NCBI RefSeq assembly: GCF_005233835.1
Contig: NZ_SZQA01000026.1
Span: forward strand, 1-64,000
Source: Herbidospora galbida
GTDB lineage: Bacteria; Actinomycetota; Actinomycetes; Streptosporangiales; Streptosporangiaceae
DNA length: 64,000 nucleotides
Direction of reading: 5' to 3'
The notes under the pieces were generated by a model, which worked only from the letters and a program-made list of their open reading frames with translations, was not told where the DNA came from and did no database searches. This document shows, piece by piece, positions 1 to 7,979 of the stretch. The translations under genes and the position numbers were made by a program. How positions within the stretch are numbered: position 1 is the stretch's first letter; each line of letters opens with the position of its first letter.

Positions 1-132
1 GCCGAGCCGGTGCCCGCCGGCGCCGCGCCCGCTCCGGCGCCCAAGCCGGCTCCGCGCCGCAAGTCGCGGGCCCGCCGCGCCTCGGTGCCGTCGTGGGACG
101 AGATCATGTTCGGCGCGCCCAAGCAGGACTAG
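1..132 (+). CDS. sepH: Septation protein SepH, C-terminal end only
   Basis: Only the last 43 codons are inside the window, in frame from base 1 to the TAG at 130-132. The visible protein is an Ala/Pro/Lys/Arg-rich linker followed by the terminal motif RRASVPSWDEIMFG, the conserved C-terminal tail of SepH (DUF3071 family). SepH is an actinobacterial protein that binds FtsZ and stimulates its assembly at division septa. The catalytically irrelevant but diagnostic tail is all that can be judged; the DNA-binding-like N-terminal domain lies off the window. The stop codon overlaps the stop of the convergent PH-domain gene by four bases, so no intergenic terminator is possible here. Confidence 0.78.
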   Translation, partial: AEPVPAGAAPAPAPKPAPRRKSRARRASVPSWDEIMFGAPKQD

Positions 133-1577
133 CGCTTGAGGAAGGGCGCCATCCAGTCGGGGGTGACCTCGGCGGCGAACGCGGCCGCCTGGGTCTCTCC
201 GGCGTCGATCGCCTTGTAGCCGCCGCTGCCCGCGCCGACCCCGGCGATCACGGTCACCAGCCCGGCCCGCCGCTGGAACCACGACTGCTCGATGGTCCAG
301 CCGACGACGGCCCGGCGTTCGACGACCGCCTGGGCCCGGCGCAGCGACCCGGAGCGGACCGACAGCCGGGTGCCGTCGTAGGTGTGGCCCAGCGAGCGGT
401 AACGGTCGAGGCCGAGGGCGATTCCGGCCACGGCCAGGACGGTGGCGGCGACTCCGATGAGGGCGTAGCCCAGGGCGTACATGACCAGGGCGAGGACCAC
501 CCACGGCGCGATCGCCCGGAACAGGCGGCGGCGGCGCGCGGCCGGCGGGTGGGGGCGCAGCGCCTCGCTGAACGGGCCGACGGCCTCGGCGGCGATGTCG
601 TCGACGGCGGCGCGGGGGGCCACGGGGAGCAGCTGGCCTCGGGTCTGGGAGTCGCCGAGGCCGGTCACCACCGCCCACAGGCGGGCCACCCGGGCGCGGC
701 GCTCCAGCGGGCTCTCGGCGATCTCGTAGCCCCGGATACGGCGGCGTTCGAGGGAGACCACGCGCCGGTTGACGAGGCCGCGCTCGGCCACCAGGTGGTC
801 GCCCCGGCCGAACAGCACGAAGTTCCAGTTGAAGACGGCGTACATGGCCGTGGCCAGGAACGGCATCAGCACGACCAGCACGATCGCGGCGCCGACGAGG
901 AGCAGCGGGTGGCCCCAGAGCCATTCTCCGGCGGCCACCGCGTCGTCTTCGTCGAGGCCGAGCTCGCCGCCCCACTGGAAGGCCAGGCCGACCGCGCCGG
1001 CGACCAGCGCGAACGGGGTGAACAGGTAGGCGCCGGACAGCGGGCCGTAGCGCAGCCAGGCCATCGGGACCCGGAGGAACACGTGATCCTGCGGCGCGGC
1101 GGGCTGTTCCTGGGCGACGGGGGTGTGGCGGGACAGCAGCACCGCGCGCAGCCGCTCGGCCTCCTCGACGGTGATGCCGTCGAGCTCGCCCTCCTGTTTG
1201 TCGCCTCCGGCGCCGGTGTCGAGCTTGAGCACGGCCAGGCCGAGCAGCCGGTGGAGGAAGGGCGTGGTGACGTCGACGCCCCGGATGCGTTCCAGCGGGA
1301 TGACGCGGGTCGAGCGGCCGATGAAGGCGCGGGACAGTTCGAGCCGGCCGCCGGTGATGGTGTAGGAGAAGGTGGCCCAGCGCACGACGGCGTACAGGAC
1401 CGAACCGGCGACGCCGAACGCGGCCCAGATGAACGAGCGCGGCGAGAAGCCCCCGGCCACCAGCACCCCGGCGAGCGGCACGAGCAGCGAGGGCAGCACC
1501 CTGATCGGGTCGATGAGCAGCAGCTTGGGACTGAGCCGGGCGGCCTCCGGCACCGGCTCCTGGAAGGGCATGCTCAC
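129..1577 (-). CDS. PH-domain membrane protein, YdbT-like (bPH2)
   Basis: A 482-residue membrane protein with repeated bacterial PH-like (bPH2, formerly DUF304) modules separated by hydrophobic segments. The N-terminal segment after the start has two adjacent transmembrane stretches (about residues 15-55), followed by the first PH module with the typical 'I.L.RIRGVD...P.L.RLLGLAVL.L.T' pattern. Further helix pairs and PH modules follow. Bacterial YdbT proteins have this layout and work with a small partner, YdbS; YdbS/YdbT affect resistance to some antimicrobial peptides in Bacillus. The upstream ORF ends in TGA that overlaps the GTG used here (GTGA), so the pair is translationally coupled; an ATG two codons in is the alternative start. 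Exact biochemical role unknown. Confidence 0.8.
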   Translation of the reverse strand: MSMPFQEPVPEAARLSPKLLLIDPIRVLPSLLVPLAGVLVAGGFSPRSFIWAAFGVAGSVLYAVVRWATFSYTITGGRLELSRAFIGRSTRVIPLERIRGVDVTTPFLHRLLGLAVLKLDTGAGGDKQEGELDGITVEEAERLRAVLLSRHTPVAQEQPAAPQDHVFLRVPMAWLRYGPLSGAYLFTPFALVAGAVGLAFQWGGELGLDEDDAVAAGEWLWGHPLLLVGAAIVLVVLMPFLATAMYAVFNWNFVLFGRGDHLVAERGLVNRRVVSLERRRIRGYEIAESPLERRARVARLWAVVTGLGDSQTRGQLLPVAPRAAVDDIAAEAVGPFSEALRPHPPAARRRRLFRAIAPWVVLALVMYALGYALIGVAATVLAVAGIALGLDRYRSLGHTYDGTRLSVRSGSLRRAQAVVERRAVVGWTIEQSWFQRRAGLVTVIAGVGAGSGGYKAIDAGETQAAAFAAEVTPDWMAPFLKR

Positions 1578-2083
1578 GTCGCGTCGTCCCGGAGTTCCTG
1601 GGCCCGGCGCGACAGCTCCTCGGCCAGCCGCGCGGCCACCTCGTAGTCGAGGCCCTTGATGGTGGACGACCCCGCGTAGGAGGCGGTCCGGATCTCGACG
1701 GTCGCCAGCCCGAAGAAGCGCTCCAGCCAGCCCTGCGCCTTGTCGACGGTCTGGATGCGGGACACCGGCACGAACACCCACTTGCGCGACAGCCAGCCCG
1801 AGCGTGCGTAGACGACGTCTGCGGCCAGCTCCCAGCGGTGCACCGCGAACCGGACGACCGGCTCGGCGAGCACGAACGGCACGAGCACCAGCCCGATCAC
1901 CAGCGAAGCGACCCAGGTGCGGTCGAGCAGCCACTGGGGCAGGAACTCCCACCCCGTCATCCACATCGAGAGCAGCACCAGCCCGCCCACCAGCAGCACC
2001 GTCACGATGACGGCCTCCGCGAACCAGAGCGACCTGGCCCTCGGCGACACCTGGTTGGCGGGGTCACGCAGCGCGTCACGCAT
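1574..2083 (-). CDS. PH-domain membrane protein, YdbS-like (bPH2)
   Basis: A 169-residue protein with two N-terminal transmembrane helices (roughly residues 22-42 and 58-80) and one cytoplasmic bPH2 module at about 88-160, carrying the family signature 'W.FVPVSRIQTVD..QG.LER.FGLATVEI.TAS'. This is the small member of the YdbS/YdbT pair. It is first in a two-gene minus-strand operon and overlaps the next gene by four bases (GTGA). The ATG start at 2083 follows a short upstream out-of-frame ATG. The 238-bp region to the divergent lipoprotein gene should contain both promoters. Confidence 0.82.
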   Translation of the reverse strand: MRDALRDPANQVSPRARSLWFAEAVIVTVLLVGGLVLLSMWMTGWEFLPQWLLDRTWVASLVIGLVLVPFVLAEPVVRFAVHRWELAADVVYARSGWLSRKWVFVPVSRIQTVDKAQGWLERFFGLATVEIRTASYAGSSTIKGLDYEVAARLAEELSRRAQELRDDAT

Positions 2084-2321
2084 CTGGCATCACGATCCCA
2101 CCCTAAATCGTCGGGATGTGCCGTTGGTCACCCCCCAACCCGCGCTTGAAGATTTCTACCGGCCAGTACCACTTCCCCACCAGAATCATAGGAATCCCAG
2201 GTCACACGGGTCTGGCCCGGGTGGACCACGGTATGAACCCGGCGAATATGGAGATTCTTCTCGCTGTGGATCATCGCGATCGGGTCGGCGCACCTGCGGG
2301 ATCCGCGTAGCATCATCGGGC

Positions 2322-2879
2322 ATGGGGTCGCTGACGAAGTCCGTTCGCACGCGCCGAGCCGCTCTCATTCCGGCGGCCGTCGCAGCGCTGACGGCATCGG
2401 CCTCGGGCTGCGGAATCGTGGGCGGAGGTTCGCCCGCCGACCTCGACGTGATCAGTGTGTCGAGCCCGCAGTTCCGTGACGGCGACCCGCTGCCGTCGGG
2501 CTACTCGTGCAAGGGAGACCTGGGCAATCCGCCCCTCCGCTGGTCGGGTACGTCGGGCGCCAAGTCGGTGGCCCTCGTGGTCGACGACAACGCCGCGGGA
2601 GACAAGGCGATGGTGCACTGGGTGGTCTTCAACATCGAGCCCGACACCACCGAACTCGCGGAGAACGGCATCCCCCGGGGTGCACGGCAGGGGCAGACGA
2701 CTAGTGGAAAAGTCGGATATGTGCCCCCCTGCCAGCCCAATGACAGCTACCGTTTCACCGTCTACGCCCTGAACGAGAAACTGGACCTCCCGCAGGGTGC
2801 CCCCCTCTCGGAGAGTCTGGCCACGATCGCGTCGCACACGATCGCCCGAGGTCGCCTCACTGCGGCTGACATCGAGTGA
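2322..2879 (+). CDS. YbhB/YbcL-type (PEBP-like) lipoprotein
   Basis: A 185-residue secreted protein of the Raf-kinase-inhibitor-like / phosphatidylethanolamine-binding family. The ATG at 2322 gives an Arg-rich n-region (TKSVRTRRAAL), a hydrophobic core and a lipobox-like ASGC at about residues 25-28, so it is probably lipid-anchored outside the membrane. Family motifs are visible: 'F.DGDPLP..YSC.GD..NPPL.W.G', 'SVALVVDD' and 'MVHWVVFNI', ending in 'A..TIARGRLTA'. Bacterial members have no settled function; small-ligand binding is likely. A longer in-frame extension exists upstream but lacks a signal peptide at its start, so the shorter start is preferred. Confidence 0.82.
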   Translation: MGSLTKSVRTRRAALIPAAVAALTASASGCGIVGGGSPADLDVISVSSPQFRDGDPLPSGYSCKGDLGNPPLRWSGTSGAKSVALVVDDNAAGDKAMVHWVVFNIEPDTTELAENGIPRGARQGQTTSGKVGYVPPCQPNDSYRFTVYALNEKLDLPQGAPLSESLATIASHTIARGRLTAADIE

Positions 2880-3064
2880 CATGCTGATGACCGGAGGTAG
2901 TAGTGGTGGACCAATCTTCGCCTAGGGTGTGACAACGGTCATTGTGGTCGAGCAGAATCGGATCCTGAATTGCTGAGCGCAGGTGATCACAGGGGGCAGG
3001 TCGCGTCGATGGCCGCGCGATCTCACCGGCGCCGCTGGAAGGCCATGGCCTTGAGGGTGGTGCT

Positions 3065-4588
3065 ATGACCGCGGTCATTTTGGGCCTTGTCGCCGTTGTG
3101 CTGTTGGTGCTGATCGTCGTGGCACTCGGCATGCGGTCGATGAACCGGAGAGAGAGTGCGCTCTCCTCCGAGCGCATCAAGGCGATGGCCGAGGGCGCCG
3201 CGAAGAAGAAGGGCAGCCGGCCGGCCGAAGAGACGTTTTTCGAGAGCTTTCCCGAGGGCTTCGACGCCTTCGAGGAGCCGAAGAAGGCTCCGCCGAAACC
3301 GGCCGCCAAGGCCCCCGGCGCGCCGCCCCGTCCCGGCAGCCGCCAGGGCGCCAAGCAGCCGGCGCAGCGCGCCGGCGCCGGAGCCCCCCGTGGCAAGCGC
3401 GGGGTAGACGAATGGGGCGCCGACGACGACTACGACGACGACTACTGGTCGCGCGTCCGCGCCGACGACGGGGCGTTCGGCGGCACCATCAAGCAGCGCA
3501 TGGCCACCCCCCGTCCGGTCGAGCCCGAGCCCGCGGCGGCCGCCCCCACCCCCATCGCGTCGGTCACCCCCATCAGCGCCGTCGACCCCAACGCCGCGAC
3601 CGTCCAGGGCGTCCTCCCTCAGCGCCCGGCCGCGCAGCCGCCCGTACAGCCCGTCCCGACTCCGGGCGTCGTGACCCCCATCGCCGCCGCGCTCACCCCG
3701 GGGGTGGTCACCCCGATCGCCGGTCTGTCGACCGGCCCGCTGAACACCGGAACCCCGTCCAACGGGTTCCTGTCCCCCGACACCGGCATGGTCGACGGGC
3801 TGCGTGCCACCCCCTCCTCGCAGCTGGCCGAGCAGAAGACCGTCACCTTCTCCGCGCCGACCCCCGACCTCAGCAGCCCCGCGACCGGGCCGTTCACCCC
3901 GCCCGGCGCCTCGACCGGCCCGTTCTCCTCCGGTCCGTCGACCGGGATGTTCGAACGGCCGGCCGCCTACGACCAGCCCCCGACCGGACCGTTCCCCAGC
4001 CGCCCCGCCTACGACGGCGGCTACGACACCGGCTACACCAGCGGCAACTTCCCCACGCCCGCCGCGCCGCAGCCTGAACCGATCCCGCCGGCCTACCCCG
4101 AGCCCGCCGGCTGGCCCGCCCCGCCCGCGGGCGGCACCTACCAGCCGCCGGCCGCCGCTCCCCCGTCGTGGGGCAGCACCAGCGGCGACGTGTTCGACGA
4201 CCCCGAGCCGCCCCGTCCGGGCAGCGGGTCGACCTGGTCGACCGGTGAGGCGGCGGGCTACCAGATGCCCGCGGCGCCGCCCTCCTACAACGACTTCTCG
4301 ACCGGCGCCTACCAGACCGGCAACCTGCCGACCCCGGCGCCCGGCTCCTACGAGGTCAGCGCCGGCTGGGCGACGATCGACGACTCCGACTCCGTGGCCG
4401 GCTCCTACGGCTACGACCAGCAGCAGGGCTACCCCGGGGCCGTCCCGCCCGCCCCGCCGCAGAACAACGGCGGCAGCTGGCCCTCCTACGACGAGCTCTA
4501 CGGCGAGCAGACCACCCGCAGCGGCGGCGGCCGCCGGGGCACCCATCGGAACGGCCCCGAGACCGACCAACCCGACTATTACCGCTGA
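3065..4588 (+). CDS. Proline-rich membrane-anchored protein of unknown function
   Basis: I do not recognise this 507-residue protein. One strongly hydrophobic helix at residues 3-24 anchors it, followed by basic residues (RSMNRR), then a long low-complexity cytoplasmic or extracytoplasmic tail rich in Pro, Ala, Gly, Tyr and Asp. There is an acidic stretch (DDDYDDDYWSR) near residue 120. Imperfect tandem repeats of TPGVVTPIA lie at about 198-218, and scattered STGPF/PTGPF-like repeats at about 275-325. The C-terminus is rich in YxxP and YDQQQGY-like segments. Such a tail is expected to be disordered. The codon pattern is normal for the host. It might be a scaffold for other proteins; there is no enzymatic motif. 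Confidence 0.7.
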   Translation: MTAVILGLVAVVLLVLIVVALGMRSMNRRESALSSERIKAMAEGAAKKKGSRPAEETFFESFPEGFDAFEEPKKAPPKPAAKAPGAPPRPGSRQGAKQPAQRAGAGAPRGKRGVDEWGADDDYDDDYWSRVRADDGAFGGTIKQRMATPRPVEPEPAAAAPTPIASVTPISAVDPNAATVQGVLPQRPAAQPPVQPVPTPGVVTPIAAALTPGVVTPIAGLSTGPLNTGTPSNGFLSPDTGMVDGLRATPSSQLAEQKTVTFSAPTPDLSSPATGPFTPPGASTGPFSSGPSTGMFERPAAYDQPPTGPFPSRPAYDGGYDTGYTSGNFPTPAAPQPEPIPPAYPEPAGWPAPPAGGTYQPPAAAPPSWGSTSGDVFDDPEPPRPGSGSTWSTGEAAGYQMPAAPPSYNDFSTGAYQTGNLPTPAPGSYEVSAGWATIDDSDSVAGSYGYDQQQGYPGAVPPAPPQNNGGSWPSYDELYGEQTTRSGGGRRGTHRNGPETDQPDYYR

Positions 4589-4639
4589 TTTCGGCGTTCC
4601 AAGTAGGACCCTCGGCTGACCTTGGCATAAGGTCGCCGC

Positions 4640-6817
4640 ATGACCGGGGGTAACAGTTCGACCACGCAGCGTGTCGCATCCGTGCTGCGCCATGACGTTC
4701 CGGCCTCACTCGTGGTGTTCCTGGTGGCGGTTCCACTATCGCTGGGCATCGCGGTGGCGTCCGGGGCGCCGATCGCGGCCGGGCTGGTCGCGGCGATCGT
4801 CGGTGGCATCGTGGCGGGCGCGCTGGGCGGCTCCGTCGTCCAGGTGAGCGGTCCGGCGGCCGGGTTGTCGCTGGTCGTGGCCGACCTCGTGCAGGTCTAC
4901 GGCTGGCGGGCCACCTGCGCCATCACCCTGGCGGCCGGGCTGCTGCAGATCGTGCTCGGCGCGTTCCGGGTGGCCAGGGCCGCTCTGGGGGTCTCCCCCG
5001 CCGTCATCCACGGCATGCTGGCCGGGGTCGGCGTCGTCATCGCGCTCTCCCAGCTGCACATCGTGCTGGGCGGCAGCCCGCAGCGGTCGGCGCTCGACAA
5101 CCTGCTGGAGGTGCCGGCCCAGGTGGCCACCCTCCACGGCGACGCGGTGATGATCGGCCTGCTGACGATCGGGGTGCTGCTGATCTGGGACCGCATCCCC
5201 AAGGTCCGGCTGGTGCCCGCTCCGCTGGCCGCGCTCGCCATCGCGACGGTGACGGCGGCGCTGGCGGGCTGGAAGTTCACCGAGGTCGACCTGGCCAACG
5301 GGCTGAGCCAGCTGGCCGGGCCGATCCTGCCCACCGGCGACTGGCACGCGATCGCCGCCTCGATCCTGCTGGTGGCCGTGCTCGCCGGGGTCGAGTCGCT
5401 GCTGACGTGCGTGGCCGCCGACCGCATGCACGACGGGCCGCGCGCCGACCTCGACCGGGAGCTGTGCGCGCAGGGCGTCGCCAACGTGGTGTCGGGCGGG
5501 CTCGGCGGCCTGCCGGTGTCGGGCGTGGTGGTCCGGACGACCACGAACGTCCGGGCGGGCGCGCGGTCGCGCTGGTCGACGGTGCTGCACGGCGTGTGGG
5601 TGCTGATCGCCACGATCGCGTTCGCCTCGGCCCTCGGGCTGATCCCGATGGAGGCGCTGGCCGCCCTGCTGCTGTTCATCGGCGTGAAGATGGTCAACCT
5701 GGGCACCGCGCGCGGGCTGCGCGGCCACGGCGAGATGCCGATCTACTTCCTGACCATGGGCGCCGTCGTGCTGGTCGGGCTGGCCGAGGGCATCGTCATC
5801 GGGCTCGGCCTGGCCGCGCTGCTGGCCCTGCGGCGGCTGACCTGGGTGTCGGTCGAGGTCACCCCGAGCGGCGGGCGCTGGCGCGTCGTGGTGACCGGGT
5901 CGCTGATCTTCATCGGGGTGCCCCGGCTGACCGACTCGCTGCGCACGATCCCGCGCGGCGGCGACGTCGACCTGCTGCTCAACGTCGACTTCATGGACAA
6001 CGCGGCGTTCGAGGCGCTGCACAACTGGCGGCTGGAGCACGAACGGGGCGGCGGCACCGTCGAGATCGACGAGCTCCACGACGACTGGTACATGGCCGCC
6101 GCCAGCGGGACCCGGGTGTTCCCGGCCAAGACGCCGCCCAAGCTCGACTGGTCGTGGCTGCCGTGGGCCTACCGGCGGCCCCCGGCGGCCGAGCCCGGCG
6201 ACCTGCTGGAGGGCACCCGCGAATACCAGCGCCGGACCGCCCCGCTGATCCGGCCGCTGCTGACCCGGATGGCGCGCAAGCAGTCGCCGTCCCACCTGTT
6301 CATCACCTGCGCCGACTCGCGGGTGATGCCCTCGGTCATCACCGCGAGCGGGCCCGGCGACCTGTTCATGGTCCGCAACGTCGGCAACCTGGTGCCCCGC
6401 TTCGAGTCGGTGCCGGCCGACGACTCGGTGGCGGCGGCGATCGAGTACGCCGTCGGCGTCCTCGGCGTCAGCACGATCACGGTGTGCGGCCACTCGGGGT
6501 GCGGCGCGATGGCGGCGCTGCTCGGCGACGCGCCCACGGGCCTGACGGCGGTCGGCAACTGGCTGCGGCACGGGCACCACTCGGTCGAGCGGTTCGAGAA
6601 CACCCCCCACGGGCCCGAGCAGGCGCCGCTCGACCACCTGTGCCGGGTCAACGTGATCCAGCAGCTGGAGAACCTGCGCAGCCATCCGATGGTCGACCGG
6701 CTGGAACGTTCCGGGAAGCTGAGGCTGTCGGGGCTCTACTTCGACATCGCGACCGCCCGGGTGCACGTCCTCGACGAAGGGGGCTTCAGTCCCGTGCCGG
6801 AGCTTCGCACAGGGTGA
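4640..6817 (+). CDS. SulP anion transporter fused to beta-carbonic anhydrase
   Basis: A 725-residue fusion. Residues about 15-390 form an 11- to 12-helix SulP/SLC26 transporter core, beginning 'HDVPASLVVFLVAVPLSLGIA' and containing 'VSGPAAGLSLVVADLV' and the 'LPVSGVVVRTTTNVRAGARSR' signature. Residues about 400-500 replace the usual STAS domain with a degenerate STAS-like segment. From about 530 a beta-carbonic anhydrase follows, with zinc ligands C557 and D559 in CADSR and H618 and C621 in CGHSGCG. Joined SulP-carbonic anhydrase proteins are thought to couple bicarbonate transport to CO2/bicarbonate interconversion. All zinc ligands and the Asp/Arg dyad are intact, so the enzyme half should be active. 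It stands alone between unrelated genes. Confidence 0.9.
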   Translation: MTGGNSSTTQRVASVLRHDVPASLVVFLVAVPLSLGIAVASGAPIAAGLVAAIVGGIVAGALGGSVVQVSGPAAGLSLVVADLVQVYGWRATCAITLAAGLLQIVLGAFRVARAALGVSPAVIHGMLAGVGVVIALSQLHIVLGGSPQRSALDNLLEVPAQVATLHGDAVMIGLLTIGVLLIWDRIPKVRLVPAPLAALAIATVTAALAGWKFTEVDLANGLSQLAGPILPTGDWHAIAASILLVAVLAGVESLLTCVAADRMHDGPRADLDRELCAQGVANVVSGGLGGLPVSGVVVRTTTNVRAGARSRWSTVLHGVWVLIATIAFASALGLIPMEALAALLLFIGVKMVNLGTARGLRGHGEMPIYFLTMGAVVLVGLAEGIVIGLGLAALLALRRLTWVSVEVTPSGGRWRVVVTGSLIFIGVPRLTDSLRTIPRGGDVDLLLNVDFMDNAAFEALHNWRLEHERGGGTVEIDELHDDWYMAAASGTRVFPAKTPPKLDWSWLPWAYRRPPAAEPGDLLEGTREYQRRTAPLIRPLLTRMARKQSPSHLFITCADSRVMPSVITASGPGDLFMVRNVGNLVPRFESVPADDSVAAAIEYAVGVLGVSTITVCGHSGCGAMAALLGDAPTGLTAVGNWLRHGHHSVERFENTPHGPEQAPLDHLCRVNVIQQLENLRSHPMVDRLERSGKLRLSGLYFDIATARVHVLDEGGFSPVPELRTG

Positions 6818-6875
6818 AATCGGCTCCCGGTGAAACGGGGCAGACCCCCCGACATCGGGCACCCAGGATGGGGCC

Positions 6876-7877
6876 ATGAGAATTCTGGTGATCGGCGGCT
6901 CGGTGTTCCTCGGCCGGGCCGTCGTCGAGGAGGCCCTCGCGCGGGGCCACGACGTGACCGTGTTCAACCGGGGGGTGAGCCGCGCCGACCGTCCCGACGT
7001 CGAGTCGGTGCATGGCGACCGCGACAACCACGACGACCTGGTGCGCCTGGTCGAGGGCCGTGAGTGGGACGCCGTCGTCGACGTGTGCGGCTACACCCCC
7101 GCGAAGGTGCTCGACGGGGTGCGCGTGCTCAACGGGCACGCCTCCCACTACACGTTCATCTCCAGCATCAGCGCCTACAAGGGGTTTCCCGGCGAGATCG
7201 GCGTCAACGAGGAGTCGGAGCAGTTCCCCGGCGACCCCGAGGCGACCGAGGGAGACTACGGCCCGCTCAAGTCGGGCTGTGAGGTGGCCGTCAGCGAGAA
7301 CTTCGAGGGCGGCACCCTCATCGTCCAGCCGGGCCTGATCCTCGGCCCTCACGAGAACGTCGGCCGGCTGCCCTGGTGGCTGACCCGGATCGAGCGCGGC
7401 GGCCGGGTGGTCGCGCCCGGCAACCCCGACCGGGAGATGCAGCTCATCGACGCCCGCGACATCGCCGCGTTCACGATCGCGCAGGTCGAGAAGGGCACCA
7501 CGGGCAAGTTCCTGACCGGCGGCGTGCCGGCCAACACCACTTACGGCCAGTGGCTGCGCGAGTGCGTCGAGGTCACCGGGTCGGACGCGGAACTGGTCTG
7601 GGTCGACGACGCGGTGCTGCACGAGCACGGGGCGCAGATGTGGACGGAGTTCCCGCTGTGGGCCGACGACAGCATGCCCGGGGTGTGGCTGACCGACTCG
7701 TCGAAGGCGCACGAGGCCGGGCTGACGTGCCGCCCGGTCAGCGAGACGGTGCGCGACACGTGGGAGTGGCTGCGGCACGTCCCGGTCGGGGAGCGGGTGT
7801 TCGGGGCGCGGTTCACCCACGGCATCGATCCGGACAAGGAGGCCGCCATCCTGGCTGACTGGGACAGCAGGGGCTGA
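6876..7877 (+). CDS. NAD-dependent epimerase/reductase (extended SDR)
   Basis: A 333-residue Rossmann-fold protein. The N-terminus MRILVIGGSVFLGRAVVEEAL is the dinucleotide-binding motif in the variant GGSxFLG found in a subgroup of NAD-dependent epimerase/dehydratases. Residues 'YTFISSISAY' supply the Ser/Tyr area and 'YGPLKSGCE' the YxxxK-like motif, with cysteine two residues after Lys. The pattern matches plant CSP41/isoflavone-reductase-like bacterial proteins that lack a defined substrate. The ATG lies 58 bp after the SulP gene. No partner gene indicates its substrate. Confidence 0.82.
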   Translation: MRILVIGGSVFLGRAVVEEALARGHDVTVFNRGVSRADRPDVESVHGDRDNHDDLVRLVEGREWDAVVDVCGYTPAKVLDGVRVLNGHASHYTFISSISAYKGFPGEIGVNEESEQFPGDPEATEGDYGPLKSGCEVAVSENFEGGTLIVQPGLILGPHENVGRLPWWLTRIERGGRVVAPGNPDREMQLIDARDIAAFTIAQVEKGTTGKFLTGGVPANTTYGQWLRECVEVTGSDAELVWVDDAVLHEHGAQMWTEFPLWADDSMPGVWLTDSSKAHEAGLTCRPVSETVRDTWEWLRHVPVGERVFGARFTHGIDPDKEAAILADWDSRG

Positions 7878-7979
7878 CGACTTTCCCGGCATCCCCACCG
7901 AGAGCGGAACGGTGCCCCTAGGATTCACGAGCCGCGTTCAGACGGCTACGCCACGTGATGACTCGGGGAGAAGCGTTTC

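Noticed and set aside
3023-4693. Long minus-strand ORF (556 codons) opposite the Pro-rich gene
   Set aside because: Gly/Arg/Val-only composition typical for the antisense of GC-rich coding DNA; no start signal or motif.
4736-7027. Long minus-strand ORF (763 codons) opposite the SulP/carbonic anhydrase gene
   Set aside because: Antisense shadow with biased His/Arg/Asp composition; the plus strand encodes intact catalytic motifs.
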